Shown here one piece after another: positions 42,884 to 51,869 of a stretch of DNA of 64,000 nt (its first letter is position 1; each line of letters opens with the position of its first letter). The notes beneath the pieces were generated by a model, which did not search any database, was not told where the DNA came from, and worked only from the letters and a program-made list of their open reading frames with translations. A program made the translations under genes and the position numbers. Source of the DNA: Bacteroidota bacterium (lineage in GTDB: Bacteria > Bacteroidota > Bacteroidia > Bacteroidales > F082); assembly GCA_016845175.1 (NCBI GenBank), contig JAERTD010000049.1, positions 1 through 64,000 of the forward strand, given 5' to 3'.

Positions 42884-43882
42884 CTATTGATCAACTGCCC
42901 TGTTTAAGCAGTTGATAATGAGATTCCCTGTTTTGTGACCACTTTCTGCATGATTGAAAGCTGCCACAATATCCTTTAAATCGCAGGTCATTCCAATGAC
43001 GGCTTTTAGTTTACCCTTCAATATCAGTTCATTTAAAAATTCCAGGTTTTCCACCTTAGGTACGGCATCACCTATCCTTACTTTCTTCCCTTTACTAAAA
43101 GCGCTGGCTATACTATGGCCAATGAGATCCAGACTTGGTAAACTGCTCAGAAAGATGCCCTTGTCAGTCAGTGCGTCTTTACAGTTTTTATATTTTAATT
43201 TGGCCACAGCATCAAAAATGACATCATATTTTTGATGCCCTTTACAAACATTTTCCTTTTCGTAATCCAGCACATGGTCAGCTCCCAGTGAGGTAAGAAG
43301 GTTGGCATTTTTAGAAGAACTTACTCCGCTTACTTCGGCTCCATAATACTTAGCTAATTGTATGGCAAAGCTCCCAATGGCACCCGATCCACCATTAATG
43401 AGTATGTGTTGTCCGGAATCCAATGCAGCCAGGTCTCTGATGAAATACAGGGCTGTGTTGGCTGCCAGACTCAAGCAAGCTGCCTCGTCCCAGGGTAGTT
43501 GTTCAGGCTTGAGCATTATTTTGCTGGATTCGTGCATGCATACGTATTCCGCATGAGTACCGAGGCCTGGCTTGACAGAACCAAAAACCGCATCACCAAC
43601 TTTATACTTTGTAACCGCTTTCCCAATGGTAGTCACCTCTCCAGCCATTTCCATTCCCAGTCTTTTGATTCTGGGCTTATGTATACCCACCACAAACAAT
43701 CTGAAAGGTAATCTGGCCCATTGGGGAGCAAATGTCAGGTTTCTCATATTGCAATCACTGCTGGTCACAGTACTGGTATGGATCTTTATAAGAAGTTCTT
43801 TCGCTTTAGGAGTTGGTATTTCAATTTCCTGTAGCTGAAGAGTTTCGGGTGGGCCAAATTGGCTATGGTAAACTGATTTCAT
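42884..43882 (-). CDS. NAD(P)-dependent MDR-family oxidoreductase, quinone-reductase-like (332 aa)
   Basis: Medium-chain dehydrogenase/reductase without the catalytic zinc: N-terminal GroES-like domain (KSVYHSQFGPPETLQLQEIE, KIHTSTVTSSDCNMR, LGMEMAGEVTTIG), AACLSLAANTALYFIRDLA, and the nucleotide motif GGSGAIGSFAIQLAKYYGAE (GxGxxG variant). The zinc-ligand pattern GHExxG is absent, as in NADPH:quinone oxidoreductases. It lies 12 bp upstream of the DUF6326 gene end and is probably co-transcribed with that small membrane protein. Confidence 0.88.
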   Translation of the reverse strand: MKSVYHSQFGPPETLQLQEIEIPTPKAKELLIKIHTSTVTSSDCNMRNLTFAPQWARLPFRLFVVGIHKPRIKRLGMEMAGEVTTIGKAVTKYKVGDAVFGSVKPGLGTHAEYVCMHESSKIMLKPEQLPWDEAACLSLAANTALYFIRDLAALDSGQHILINGGSGAIGSFAIQLAKYYGAEVSGVSSSKNANLLTSLGADHVLDYEKENVCKGHQKYDVIFDAVAKLKYKNCKDALTDKGIFLSSLPSLDLIGHSIASAFSKGKKVRIGDAVPKVENLEFLNELILKGKLKAVIGMTCDLKDIVAAFNHAESGHKTGNLIINCLNRAVDQ

Positions 43883-43894
43883 AAAAGAGCGACT

Positions 43895-44296
43895 TTATTT
43901 CAGTTCTACCTTCCACTTCATGGCGTAGGAAAAGATTATTGCAAGAGCAGTAATCTCCACAATTGAATAGAAAATATAATGTAGGGTGGCTTCTCCGGTA
44001 AAAAGGGAGAAGATCTGAAGAGCTGCCATTAACGCGGCAGCCACCATATTTATAATCCGGTTGTATTTGTGTGCAAGCACCAGGGAGAGAATAATCATTA
44101 GAAATGGGATTTCCATAAATAGGGCGGTTCCCAAAAGAAAATTCTCATTGACTGGCATTCCGAGTAGTTGGCCATCTTCCATAAGTAATTTCAGGAAATC
44201 GGGCATCATATTGGATAATACATCGCAGAATATGTAATTGACACTCAGGAATATCCATAATCCTGACAAAATTATTTTTCTAGGCTCTATGGTCAT
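43895..44296 (-). CDS. DUF6326 family membrane protein (133 aa)
   Basis: Four hydrophobic spans: ILSGLWIFLSVNYIFCDVL, NFLLGTALFMEIPFLMIIL, MVAAALMAALQIFSLF and YIFYSIVEITALAIIFSYAM. The order, the conserved NYIFCD in the first span and the EIPFLM segment match DUF6326 proteins. No function is assigned to the family. It precedes the MDR oxidoreductase gene by 12 bp and is likely in the same transcript; a redox partnership is only positional inference. Confidence 0.75.
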   Translation of the reverse strand: MTIEPRKIILSGLWIFLSVNYIFCDVLSNMMPDFLKLLMEDGQLLGMPVNENFLLGTALFMEIPFLMIILSLVLAHKYNRIINMVAAALMAALQIFSLFTGEATLHYIFYSIVEITALAIIFSYAMKWKVELK

Positions 44297-44573
44297 GGCG
44301 GTTCTGACTTAATTAGTTCTGGTTGATAAGTGACCTTCAAAGCTACAATTTCCTAAACAATCTGTGAAAAGATTCCTGACTTAATTCACAAGCTTTCAGG
44401 TAGATGATTCTTGTGATAATTTGCTTACATTCGTCCTTTTAGAATTCACATGCTTTTGATTATTAAAGTACCCAACACCAATGAAATGCCCTGGGTCCTG
44501 ATTCCGGGATTATAATGCGATTTTGTTTTTGCGTGTTTATTTATTCCAATTATTCATCAATTAATTCTTTTTC

Positions 44574-45713
44574 ATGAAACAAATTATAGTATTAGGTGCC
44601 GGTATGGTAGGTAGTGCCATGGCCATCGATCTTGCGAAAAATCATAAAGTAGTTCTAACCGATGTGAACCCACTAGTGTTGGAAAAAATTAAATCTGACA
44701 ATCCTCATATTGAAACAATGGTATTGGATGCTACCAATACCCTTGTTTTGCAATCGGAAGTAAAAAAACACGATCTGGTGATTAATGCTGTACCAGGTTT
44801 CCTTGGTTTCGAGACCCTGAAATCAGTAATAGAAGCAGGTATGAATGCCATTGATATTGCCTTTTTTCCTGAAAACTCTCTGGAATTGGACGCCTTGGCT
44901 AAGAAGCATCAGGTAACTGCCATTGTTGATTGTGGGGTGGCACCGGGTATGGATAATATCATTCTGGGATACTACAATGAAAAAATGAAACTCACTGATT
45001 TTGAATGTTTGGTGGGTGGTCTTCCAAAAACAAAGAAATGGCCTTTTTCCTACAAAGCACCCTTTTCACCGGTGGATGTTATTGAAGAATATACCCGTCC
45101 GGCTCGTTATGTGGAGCATGGTGAGGAGGTGGTTCGTGAAGCCCTTACCGATTGTGAATATGTTGAGTTTGATAAGGTAGGTACATTAGAGTCTTTTAAT
45201 TCAGATGGCCTTAGATCCATCATCTACACCATGCCACATATTCCCAATATGAAGGAAAAGACCTTAAGGTATCCAGGTCATGTGGAGTATGTGAAAGTTT
45301 TGAAATCAAGTGGCTTTTTTAGTGAAGATCCCATTGAGGTAAAGGGGCAGCAGCTCAAGCCTCTTGATATGACCAGTCAGATATTATTTAAGGAGTGGAA
45401 ACTGGAAGCCGAGGAAGAAGAATTAACGGTGATGAGGGTCACACTTAGCGGTGAAAATAAAGATGGTCATCGCGAAGAAGTGGTTTACAACCTTCATGAT
45501 GAATATTGCCATGAAACGAAAACCTCATCCATGGCCAGAACCACAGGTTACACGGCTACTGCGGCTGCCAATATGTTTCTTGACGGCTTGTTTGCCGAGA
45601 AAGGTGTATTTCCGCCTGAACTGGTTGGTAAACATGAGGCCTGCTTCAACTATATGATGGGTTATTTAAAGGAAAGAAATATCCATTATATAAAGAGTAG
45701 CCGCTTATTATAA
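44574..45713 (+). CDS. Saccharopine dehydrogenase-family NAD(P)-binding protein (379 aa)
   Basis: Rossmann start IIVLGAGMVGSAMAIDLAKN, then VVLTDVNPLVLEKIKSDNPH and HDLVINAVPGFLGFETLKSV, and the catalytic-domain block DCGVAPGMDNIILGYYNEKM. GGLPKTKKWPFSYKAPFSPV follows. This is the saccharopine dehydrogenase/lysine 6-dehydrogenase family (PGMxN motif; G-G-L-P strand). Length (about 380) fits lysine 6-dehydrogenase-like enzymes better than the full-length saccharopine reductase. It probably oxidises or reduces a lysine-derived or related amino acid; no lysine-pathway genes are adjacent. Monocistronic, preceded by a 277-bp spacer. Confidence 0.85.
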   Translation: MKQIIVLGAGMVGSAMAIDLAKNHKVVLTDVNPLVLEKIKSDNPHIETMVLDATNTLVLQSEVKKHDLVINAVPGFLGFETLKSVIEAGMNAIDIAFFPENSLELDALAKKHQVTAIVDCGVAPGMDNIILGYYNEKMKLTDFECLVGGLPKTKKWPFSYKAPFSPVDVIEEYTRPARYVEHGEEVVREALTDCEYVEFDKVGTLESFNSDGLRSIIYTMPHIPNMKEKTLRYPGHVEYVKVLKSSGFFSEDPIEVKGQQLKPLDMTSQILFKEWKLEAEEEELTVMRVTLSGENKDGHREEVVYNLHDEYCHETKTSSMARTTGYTATAAANMFLDGLFAEKGVFPPELVGKHEACFNYMMGYLKERNIHYIKSSRLL

Positions 45714-45723
45714 AGATTTGTTG

Positions 45724-45770
45724 AACCTGATGTGTTGGGACTAAAGGGTGGGTTTCTAATACATCAGGTT
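45724..45770. repeat. Inverted repeat between convergent gene ends
   Basis: AACCTGATGT (45724-45733) and ACATCAGGTT (45761-45770) are exact 10-base reverse complements around a 27-base loop. The right arm is part of the last codons of the NTF2-like gene. It may act as a shared terminator, although there is no T-run. Confidence 0.45.
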
Positions 45771-46139
45771 TCCATTCACAGTGGTTTCCGGAATTTGTTG
45801 CATGGCGTCCCAATGCTCGACAATTTTTCCATTTTCGTCAAAGCGGAAGAAATCCATGGTTACATACTCATCGTTTCCCGGCCAAACCTGGTGCGTATGT
45901 AAAGCTACCAAATTGTTTTCGGCGACCGCCCTTACAAATTCAATGCTTTTGTCAGGGTATTCAGCATGCATCCTTTCAAAATAAGCTATGAAAGGTTCCG
46001 GGCCATCGCCTACTAAGGGATTGTGCTGTATGTATTCATCACCTACGAATTGGCTGACCGCTTTTCGAGGTGATCCCAAATAGGCCATTCTATAGAATTC
46101 TATGGCGTTTCTTTTATTATTTTCCAACTGCTGACTCAT
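45756..46139 (-). CDS. SnoaL/NTF2-like protein (127 aa)
   Basis: Cytoplasmic single-domain NTF2-like fold of the SnoaL type: NKRNAIEFYRMAYLGSPRKA, FVGDEYIQHNPLVGDGPEPF, IAYFERMHAEYPDKSIEFVR, NLVALHTHQVWPGNDEYVTM and DFFRFDENGKIVEHWDAMQQ. The QHNP and EHWD motifs are those of SnoaL-like polyketide-cyclase relatives, where His/Asp line the pocket. Often a small-molecule isomerase or stress-related protein; the substrate is unknown. Convergent with the saccharopine-dehydrogenase-family gene and 30 bp after the DUF2892 gene. Confidence 0.85.
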   Translation of the reverse strand: MSQQLENNKRNAIEFYRMAYLGSPRKAVSQFVGDEYIQHNPLVGDGPEPFIAYFERMHAEYPDKSIEFVRAVAENNLVALHTHQVWPGNDEYVTMDFFRFDENGKIVEHWDAMQQIPETTVNGNLMY

Positions 46140-46169
46140 GGTAAAAGTTTAGTGATAAAACTATCTGAC

Positions 46170-46421
46170 TTAATCCTTTGAATTAAGTGTCTGTTGAGTT
46201 TTCTCTTTTTCAGATTTGCTTAAAGAGTTAATATTCATCCATTTAAAGGCTGGGCAAAACTGTGTAAAGGCCACATAAATGGGTAAAATGGCAATCAATG
46301 CTATGAGTATACCAATGATGTTTCCTTCCAGGCCATTGAAATTCATTAAACCCAACCATAATAGAAATACCGCAAATAATACTCTGATAATTCTGTCGAT
46401 TGCACCCACGTTTTTCTTCAT
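46170..46421 (-). CDS. DUF2892 family membrane protein (83 aa)
   Basis: Matches DUF2892 (the YgaP transmembrane-domain type): MKKNVGAIDRIIRVLFAVFL, a first span, a second hydrophobic span NIIGILIALIAILPIYVAFT, and the cytoplasmic CPAFKWMNINS motif, where the Cys-Pro in FCPAF is conserved. In E. coli YgaP this hairpin anchors a rhodanese domain; here the rhodanese is absent, as in most Bacteroidota copies. It has no sulfur-handling neighbours and is probably co-transcribed with the NTF2-like gene. Confidence 0.85.
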   Translation of the reverse strand: MKKNVGAIDRIIRVLFAVFLLWLGLMNFNGLEGNIIGILIALIAILPIYVAFTQFCPAFKWMNINSLSKSEKEKTQQTLNSKD

Positions 46422-46484
46422 AGTAATAAATCTTTGTTGCTACTTAGTCGATACTTATCACCCATCCTTACATTTGAGTAGTCC

Positions 46485-47057
46485 CTATGGTTTTAAGTTT
46501 GGTGCAATACTTTCAATTCTAATTCTATGCTGACGTTGGAGGAGAAGTGGGTAAAAGTTCACCAGAATGTTGACCAGCAACACCATAAAAAACAAACTTA
46601 CATAGCCATAAAATGCCAAAAGGAATTGGACCATCAATATGGCAACTAATGATAAAAGGTGCCCAAATTCTGATTGCCGTGATTGGTACACGAAATTCTG
46701 TAAGCCGCTTCTGGTACCGTTAAAGTATTTTCGCTTGTTTCGTTTCCTTCCCCAAAACATGAAAAGAAGAAAGACACGAAAATATTTCATTCCGATCAGG
46801 GAACAAAAACGATCTAAGTGCTCCGGGTTTTTCAATCGATAATAAGTATCTCCGAGCATCCTGGAGGTAGGGAAGGCAAATCCTGGAATGGCAAATATGC
46901 CGGTAACAAAAAGGTTTATCATTAGAGAAGCCACAAAGAAATCAGAACTACTATAGCTTGAGGGTTCTGTGAGAATGAATTGTCTTACCAGGTCAAAGCT
47001 TCTGTACATCAGAAATACTGAGAATATAGGGAATAGTATTTTTTTAAGAATAGACAT
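46485..47057 (-). CDS. Hypothetical integral membrane protein (190 aa)
   Basis: Four hydrophobic segments: ILFPIFSVFLMYRSFDLV, FFVASLMINLFVTGIFAIPG, RVFLLFMFWG, and LVAILMVQFLLAFYGYVSLFF through FYPLLLQ. Two basic loops lie between (YYRLKNPEHLDRFCSLIGMK; RKRNKRKYFNGTRSGLQNFV). The plan recalls small membrane acyltransferase-like proteins of Bacteroidota, but no catalytic motif can be claimed. It lies 33 bp after the GNAT gene's end on the same strand. Family unknown. Confidence 0.65.
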   Translation of the reverse strand: MSILKKILFPIFSVFLMYRSFDLVRQFILTEPSSYSSSDFFVASLMINLFVTGIFAIPGFAFPTSRMLGDTYYRLKNPEHLDRFCSLIGMKYFRVFLLFMFWGRKRNKRKYFNGTRSGLQNFVYQSRQSEFGHLLSLVAILMVQFLLAFYGYVSLFFMVLLVNILVNFYPLLLQRQHRIRIESIAPNLKP

Positions 47058-47090
47058 TTAGTGGTATAATGAGTGTAGCCTGAGTTTAGT

Positions 47091-47609
47091 TTATGCTGTA
47101 ATATGATATAACAAGAGCTCTTCATAATCTTCAGGTAAAGAAGTATTGCCTATGGGTTTCATACCCAGTTTTTCCAGTAGTTTTTGTGAAGCTATATTAT
47201 CAGCAGTGGTGATGGCCTTTAGTTCAGTTAGTTTAAAAACCTTGAAGGCACTCTCTTTTAGCTTATGGCATGCTTCATAAGCATAACCATTTCCTTCATG
47301 CTTCTCAAGCAGGGCAAAGCCAATATCCACGCCTTCAACACCTTCCCGGTCATACAAACCACAAAATCCAATTTTTTCGTCATCTGAGGTTCTCAGAATA
47401 GTGTAACTAGAAAATCCCAGTCGTTTGAGCTGGGGCCACATTTTGCTTTCAATATATTCTTTAGCATCCTCTAGGGAGTGAATATTCCTGTCACCGATAT
47501 ATTTCAACCATTTTGGGGAGTTAAATAACTCATTCACCAGAGGTGCATCCTCTATGGAAGTGGGTCGAAGCCTAAGGCGTTCTGTGCTAAAGGAATGTGG
47601 TTCGGACAT
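47091..47609 (-). CDS. GNAT N-acetyltransferase, RimJ/RimL-like (172 aa)
   Basis: GNAT fold with FSTERLRLRPTSIEDAPLVN at the N-terminus, VDIGFALLEKHEGNGYAYEA containing the acetyl-CoA pyrophosphate loop (EKHEGNGYA, a Q/RxxGxG/A variant), and the C-terminal ADNIASQKLLEKLGMKPIGN typical of the RimJ/RimL group. Acetylates an N-terminus or small molecule; the substrate is unknown. The loop lacks the usual first Gln/Arg, but this is common among RimL-like members. Confidence 0.88.
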   Translation of the reverse strand: MSEPHSFSTERLRLRPTSIEDAPLVNELFNSPKWLKYIGDRNIHSLEDAKEYIESKMWPQLKRLGFSSYTILRTSDDEKIGFCGLYDREGVEGVDIGFALLEKHEGNGYAYEACHKLKESAFKVFKLTELKAITTADNIASQKLLEKLGMKPIGNTSLPEDYEELLLYHITA

Positions 47610-47730
47610 GCATTTTATTAATGAAGATTCCAGGGTAAATATAACAAAAGCAAGAAATGGATAGATATTGGTGAATTAGCTCCTTATTGAGGCTTCCCCA
47701 ATATTAATCCAAGTCTTGTTCAAATAGACC

Positions 47731-49440
47731 TTATTTGAGTATCATGGCAATGCTGTCTCTATTGACTTGGAGTACTTTATAATCCAATTCCAGACCCAGC
47801 GGCTTTAATTCTTCACCAAATTGATCATAAATAGCCTTTACATATTCAAAGGGAATGGCAACAGACTCATAGGCTGTTGATCCGGCTTTGTTTTTAATGC
47901 TTTGATCAGCATGATTTTCCAGTAACAGTTGAACAATTTCAATTCGGCCAAAGAAGGCAGACGCATGTAGGGGAGTAGAGCCTTCATAGTTTTGGAAATT
48001 AACCTTGGCACCGGCTTCAAGTAAGATTCTTACTACCTCGGTCTTTCCAAAAGTAGCAGCGGTTCCCAAGGGACTTCCACCACCCATGGGGTCTATCTCA
48101 TCTACATCGGTACCTGCCTGAATATGAGTCTTGATTGCCTCCACATCACCCATCAAGGCAGCCATATGGATGCTTAATTCCGGAGCTGCTGGCTTTTGTT
48201 TTGATGATCCAGGTGTAATATCCTGAGTAGGGGTGAAGGCTTTTCCCAATGAAATGCCGTAGAACAACAAAGCGATCACAGCAGTCAGCGCAAGCATTTT
48301 AGTCATATTATTATTCTTAAACAAGACACGATAAGCGGAGACCAGTAGGTTGGATACCATAAAGCTGCCGAAGACGAGTAGAATATACTTGAGTATTGCT
48401 GCCATTTGGATGTGTAAGAGAACGGAGGCCACCAAACCCATAACCACCATATGAATGATATATACCTGATAGGAATTTCTGTTAAGGTCATGTATCCATC
48501 TAGGACTTTTATTAAAACTGTAGCGGAAGGCATATAGGAATATTTGAAGAAAGGAAAGGGTGCTTAGCATAAGGAAGGCATAGTAAAGCAATCGATCCAT
48601 GGTTTCAGAAATGATGTAGTAATTTCTGTCCGGGGTAACCATATTATAGAAGAAATTTAGAGCTACCAGGGTAAACAAGCCAAGAGCTATGGTTAAAACC
48701 ACATTAGCTATTATATAGTACTTTCTTTTCTTGACAGTGGATTCAAAAACCTTGAGTTTGTTGCAGAGGGAGCCCAACAAGAAAAACAGAAAATAGGCTA
48801 GTAAACGTTCATTTTGAAAGTCAAGTAAATAGCTATGAGTCCAACCTTTCAAACCAGATAAAGAGATCACCATGGCATAGGTAACGCTGATCACAAAAAC
48901 TAAAATTACGGCCTGTTTTATAGAAATCCGAATTCTAAGTGCAGATGTTCTTGTGAGAAACAAATAGCCCATTTGAAAAACAAACAATACGGGCAAAAAC
49001 CAAAGCCAGCTTTGGGTAGGGTTATTGGAATACAAACTCAGGTCGGAGTTGGCTCTTGAAAAAATATGGAAGTAGGAATACCAGTCTTGTTGTTCAAGAC
49101 CTCTTGTATACAAATAGATGGCTTTATAAGCAGGTTTTAAAGTGCCCACAGCAACCAACCAAGGAATCATAATCCTTTTAAACTTAGATGAGAAAAACTC
49201 CCAACTACTTCTGTTGTTGATGGAGTTACGGATAAAATAACCCGAAATAAAAAACATAATAAACATGATAAAGCTGTCCAGGTACATGTTTACAAGAGCA
49301 AGAGCGTTCAATTTGTCAGGATCTACTACAATCCAAAAAGTATCAAAGCCATTTTGATAGCACATGCCTGAATGCAGGACTACCACCAGAAGAATTAATA
49401 CAGTTCTTAAGTTGTCGAGAAAGTGAATTCGTGTCGTCAT
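47731..49440 (-). CDS. Membrane acyltransferase fused to ankyrin repeats (569 aa)
   Basis: The start at 49440 (MTTRIHFLDNLRTVLILLVV) is chosen because it matches the beginning of acyltransferase-3 (MdoC/OatA-like) proteins; the longer upstream frame is not conserved-looking. About ten spans follow (VVLHSGMCYQNGFD with the family His, FIMFIMFFISGYFIRNS, SWLWFLPVLFVFQMGYLF and others). After the last span (MLALTAVIALLFYGISLG) a linker leads to three ankyrin repeats (about 420-525: LSIHMAALMGDVEAIKTHIQ, PLGTAATFGKTEVVRILLEA, TPLHASAFFGRIEIVQLLLE). The fusion is unusual for acyltransferase-3. Divergent from an AraC-TPR regulator, its probable controller. Confidence 0.88.
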   Translation of the reverse strand: MTTRIHFLDNLRTVLILLVVVLHSGMCYQNGFDTFWIVVDPDKLNALALVNMYLDSFIMFIMFFISGYFIRNSINNRSSWEFFSSKFKRIMIPWLVAVGTLKPAYKAIYLYTRGLEQQDWYSYFHIFSRANSDLSLYSNNPTQSWLWFLPVLFVFQMGYLFLTRTSALRIRISIKQAVILVFVISVTYAMVISLSGLKGWTHSYLLDFQNERLLAYFLFFLLGSLCNKLKVFESTVKKRKYYIIANVVLTIALGLFTLVALNFFYNMVTPDRNYYIISETMDRLLYYAFLMLSTLSFLQIFLYAFRYSFNKSPRWIHDLNRNSYQVYIIHMVVMGLVASVLLHIQMAAILKYILLVFGSFMVSNLLVSAYRVLFKNNNMTKMLALTAVIALLFYGISLGKAFTPTQDITPGSSKQKPAAPELSIHMAALMGDVEAIKTHIQAGTDVDEIDPMGGGSPLGTAATFGKTEVVRILLEAGAKVNFQNYEGSTPLHASAFFGRIEIVQLLLENHADQSIKNKAGSTAYESVAIPFEYVKAIYDQFGEELKPLGLELDYKVLQVNRDSIAMILK

Positions 49441-49549
49441 TGTATGTGGTTTTAAGGTGAACGAAAAATGATAGAGCAAAGTAGGGGCAAAATAGAAGGT
49501 GGTGTGTAACAGGCATGAAGCCAATGCTATAAGATTTGACGCGACAGTT

Positions 49550-49583
49550 GTACTTATGATGCAATTGTAGTACTTATGATGCA
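49550..49583. promoter_or_regulatory. Direct repeat in the acyltransferase/AraC-TPR divergent region
   Basis: GTACTTATGATGCA occurs twice exactly (49550-49563 and 49570-49583) with a period of 20 bp, about two helical turns, the usual arrangement of AraC-family half-sites. It lies between the two divergent start codons (49440 and 49749). Confidence 0.6.
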
Positions 49584-49748
49584 GGCATCCATTCTTAAGA
49601 CCAATTCAAAGCATCTAATTCAACGGAAAAGCCAGCTATGTTTCAGATGATATATGTTGAGTTCAAAACCCCCGAGGGCTGCTAAGAATGACTTAATTCC
49701 CTTTGTTTTATTTGTATCTTTTGACTCTCATTACAAAACCAAAAAACG

Positions 49749-51818
49749 ATGCACTCTGATCAGGATCCTCAGCCCTTGGAAAACGATTTCATTCGAAAGG
49801 TAATGGAGGTCATTGGCGACCATTTGAATGATGAGCAGTTTGGCGTATCTGAGCTTGCTCAATCCATGGGTATGAGTCGTTCAAATTTGCTCAGAAAGAT
49901 TAAAAAGATCAGTGGTTTATCGGTCAGTCAATTCATCCGTAAACAGCGACTGGAATATGCCATGGACTTGCTAAAGGAAAAATTCTTAAGCGTTTCTGAA
50001 ATATCCTATCGTGTGGGTTTTAGTAGTCCTTCTTACTTCATTAAATGCTTCCATGAGCTGTATGGATATTCGCCCGGTGAAGTGGTCAAAGGTGAGCCTG
50101 TTAGTAGTGATGACAGACAAAAGAAGGAGGGAAAAACACAGAAAAGTAGATGGATTATTGTTGCTGCGTTGATGGCGTCAGCAGTTTTGATCGCCTTGTT
50201 TTTATATTTCAAGCCAACGAGATCCGGGCAAGAACCCTCGGAGAAATCCATTGCTGTTTTACCCTTTCTTAATGACAGTCATGACAGTTTAAATGTTCAT
50301 ATCATGAACGGCTTGATGGAATCGGTATTAACCAATCTGCAACAGATTGAGGATTTGAGGGTGATCAGTAGAACTTCTGTGGAACAATACCGAAACAATC
50401 CAAAGTTGATGTCTGAAATAGGGCAGGAACTGAATGTTCGTTACCTTGTTGAAGGGAGCGGTCAGAAAATAGGGGAGCAAATGGTGCTGCATTTACAATT
50501 AATTGAAGCAGCTACAGACCGACATATCTGGGCGAAAAAATATGAAAAGAACGCATCCGATATTTTCAGTTTACAAAGAGAAGTTGCCAGAGATATTGCT
50601 CATCATATAGAAGCTGTCATCACACCTGAAGAAGCCGCCCGTATAGATAAAAATCCCACGGAAAACATCGAAGCGTATGAGTTATTCCTGGTGGGTTTGG
50701 ATCTATTACATAATGGTACACATGAGGATTTGGTCCAGGCAATTGTGTATTTTAAAAAGGCCATCACTTTGGATGTGTCCTTTGCCAGGGCATATGCTGA
50801 TGTGTCCATTGCCTATTATTTTCTTGATGCATTGCAAAAAGATAAACAACATACTAATGAAATAGTCACCTATGCTGATCAAGCCTTTCTGATAGACCCT
50901 GTTTTACCTCAAAGCTTGATTGCAAAAGCACTGGCCTATATGCAGCATGACAACTACGAAATGGCTTTGCCATACCTGGAAAAGGCCCATGCAATCCATC
51001 CCAACTCAGCTTTAATTATCAATATATTATCTGATTTTTATACCAGTTACAGCCCAAATACAGAAAAGTATCTTGAATATGCGCTAAAGGGTGTGCGATT
51101 GGATATCTCATCTCATGATTCCACTACCGCCAGCTTTATTTATTTGCACATCAGCAATGCTTTTATACAAACCGGATTTGTTGATGAAGCTTTGTATTAC
51201 ATTGATCAATCAATAGCTTACGATCCTCATAATTTATTTGCTGCATATGTTCAGGCATTTATTCTTTATGCAAGAGACAGAGACCTTGAACAAACCCGCG
51301 ATTTGTTGATGGCAGTGATGAGAAGAGATACCACAAGACTGGATGTGTTGCAGGAGGTCGGTAAGATTCACTATTATTTGCGCGATTTTGAAGCTTCTTA
51401 TAAATACTACAGCAAGTTTACTGCCGCACGTGATGCCTGGAAGCTGGATATATTCAAGCATGAAAATGCAAAAATTGCAATGGTTTACAGAGTCAAGGGT
51501 AATACAGCCATGGCCGACAGTCTTATAAATGCATATAAGGATTATGCTGACAAGGGTCAGTCCATCTACAAACAACTGAGTTTGTCGATGTTCTATGCCT
51601 ACAATGGGGAGACCGACGAAGCTCTGGATCACCTCTCACAGTTTGCTCAAATCGACGGATTTCATTATTGGACCCTTCTATTTCTTGAGATAGATCCATT
51701 GGTGGATTCCATAAAGGATCATAAGGAATTCAGTGCTATAATGGAAGACATGGAAAATAGGTTTTGGGAAAAGCACAAAAGCATCAAGCAGCGAATGATT
51801 CAGAAAGGTTTGTTGTGA
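49749..51818 (+). CDS. Membrane-spanning AraC-type regulator with FlgO/TolB-like and TPR domains (689 aa)
   Basis: The N-terminal AraC HTH pair (about 12-110) includes GVSELAQSMGMSRSNLLRKI and EISYRVGFSSPSYFIKCFHE. One membrane span (135-154, RWIIVAALMASAVLIALFLYF minus flanks) follows, then a FlgO/TolB-N-like domain (about 165-285: KSIAVLPFLNDSHDSLNVHI, LNVRYLVEGSGQKIGEQMVL, TDRHIWAKKYEKNASDIFSL). TPR/helical repeats run to the C-terminus. The HTH faces the cytoplasm and the TPR part the periplasm, so it can transmit an envelope signal directly to DNA. It is divergent from the acyltransferase-ankyrin gene, which it probably regulates. Confidence 0.9.
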   Translation: MHSDQDPQPLENDFIRKVMEVIGDHLNDEQFGVSELAQSMGMSRSNLLRKIKKISGLSVSQFIRKQRLEYAMDLLKEKFLSVSEISYRVGFSSPSYFIKCFHELYGYSPGEVVKGEPVSSDDRQKKEGKTQKSRWIIVAALMASAVLIALFLYFKPTRSGQEPSEKSIAVLPFLNDSHDSLNVHIMNGLMESVLTNLQQIEDLRVISRTSVEQYRNNPKLMSEIGQELNVRYLVEGSGQKIGEQMVLHLQLIEAATDRHIWAKKYEKNASDIFSLQREVARDIAHHIEAVITPEEAARIDKNPTENIEAYELFLVGLDLLHNGTHEDLVQAIVYFKKAITLDVSFARAYADVSIAYYFLDALQKDKQHTNEIVTYADQAFLIDPVLPQSLIAKALAYMQHDNYEMALPYLEKAHAIHPNSALIINILSDFYTSYSPNTEKYLEYALKGVRLDISSHDSTTASFIYLHISNAFIQTGFVDEALYYIDQSIAYDPHNLFAAYVQAFILYARDRDLEQTRDLLMAVMRRDTTRLDVLQEVGKIHYYLRDFEASYKYYSKFTAARDAWKLDIFKHENAKIAMVYRVKGNTAMADSLINAYKDYADKGQSIYKQLSLSMFYAYNGETDEALDHLSQFAQIDGFHYWTLLFLEIDPLVDSIKDHKEFSAIMEDMENRFWEKHKSIKQRMIQKGLL

Positions 51819-51869
51819 TAGCAGTGTCCAAACACCACGAAAATCATAGGTGACTTTGATAATTTCGAA

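Noticed and set aside
49441-49524. 28-codon extension of the acyltransferase-ankyrin gene
   Set aside because: The ATG at 49440 begins the conserved acyltransferase-3 opening; the extension has no family resemblance.
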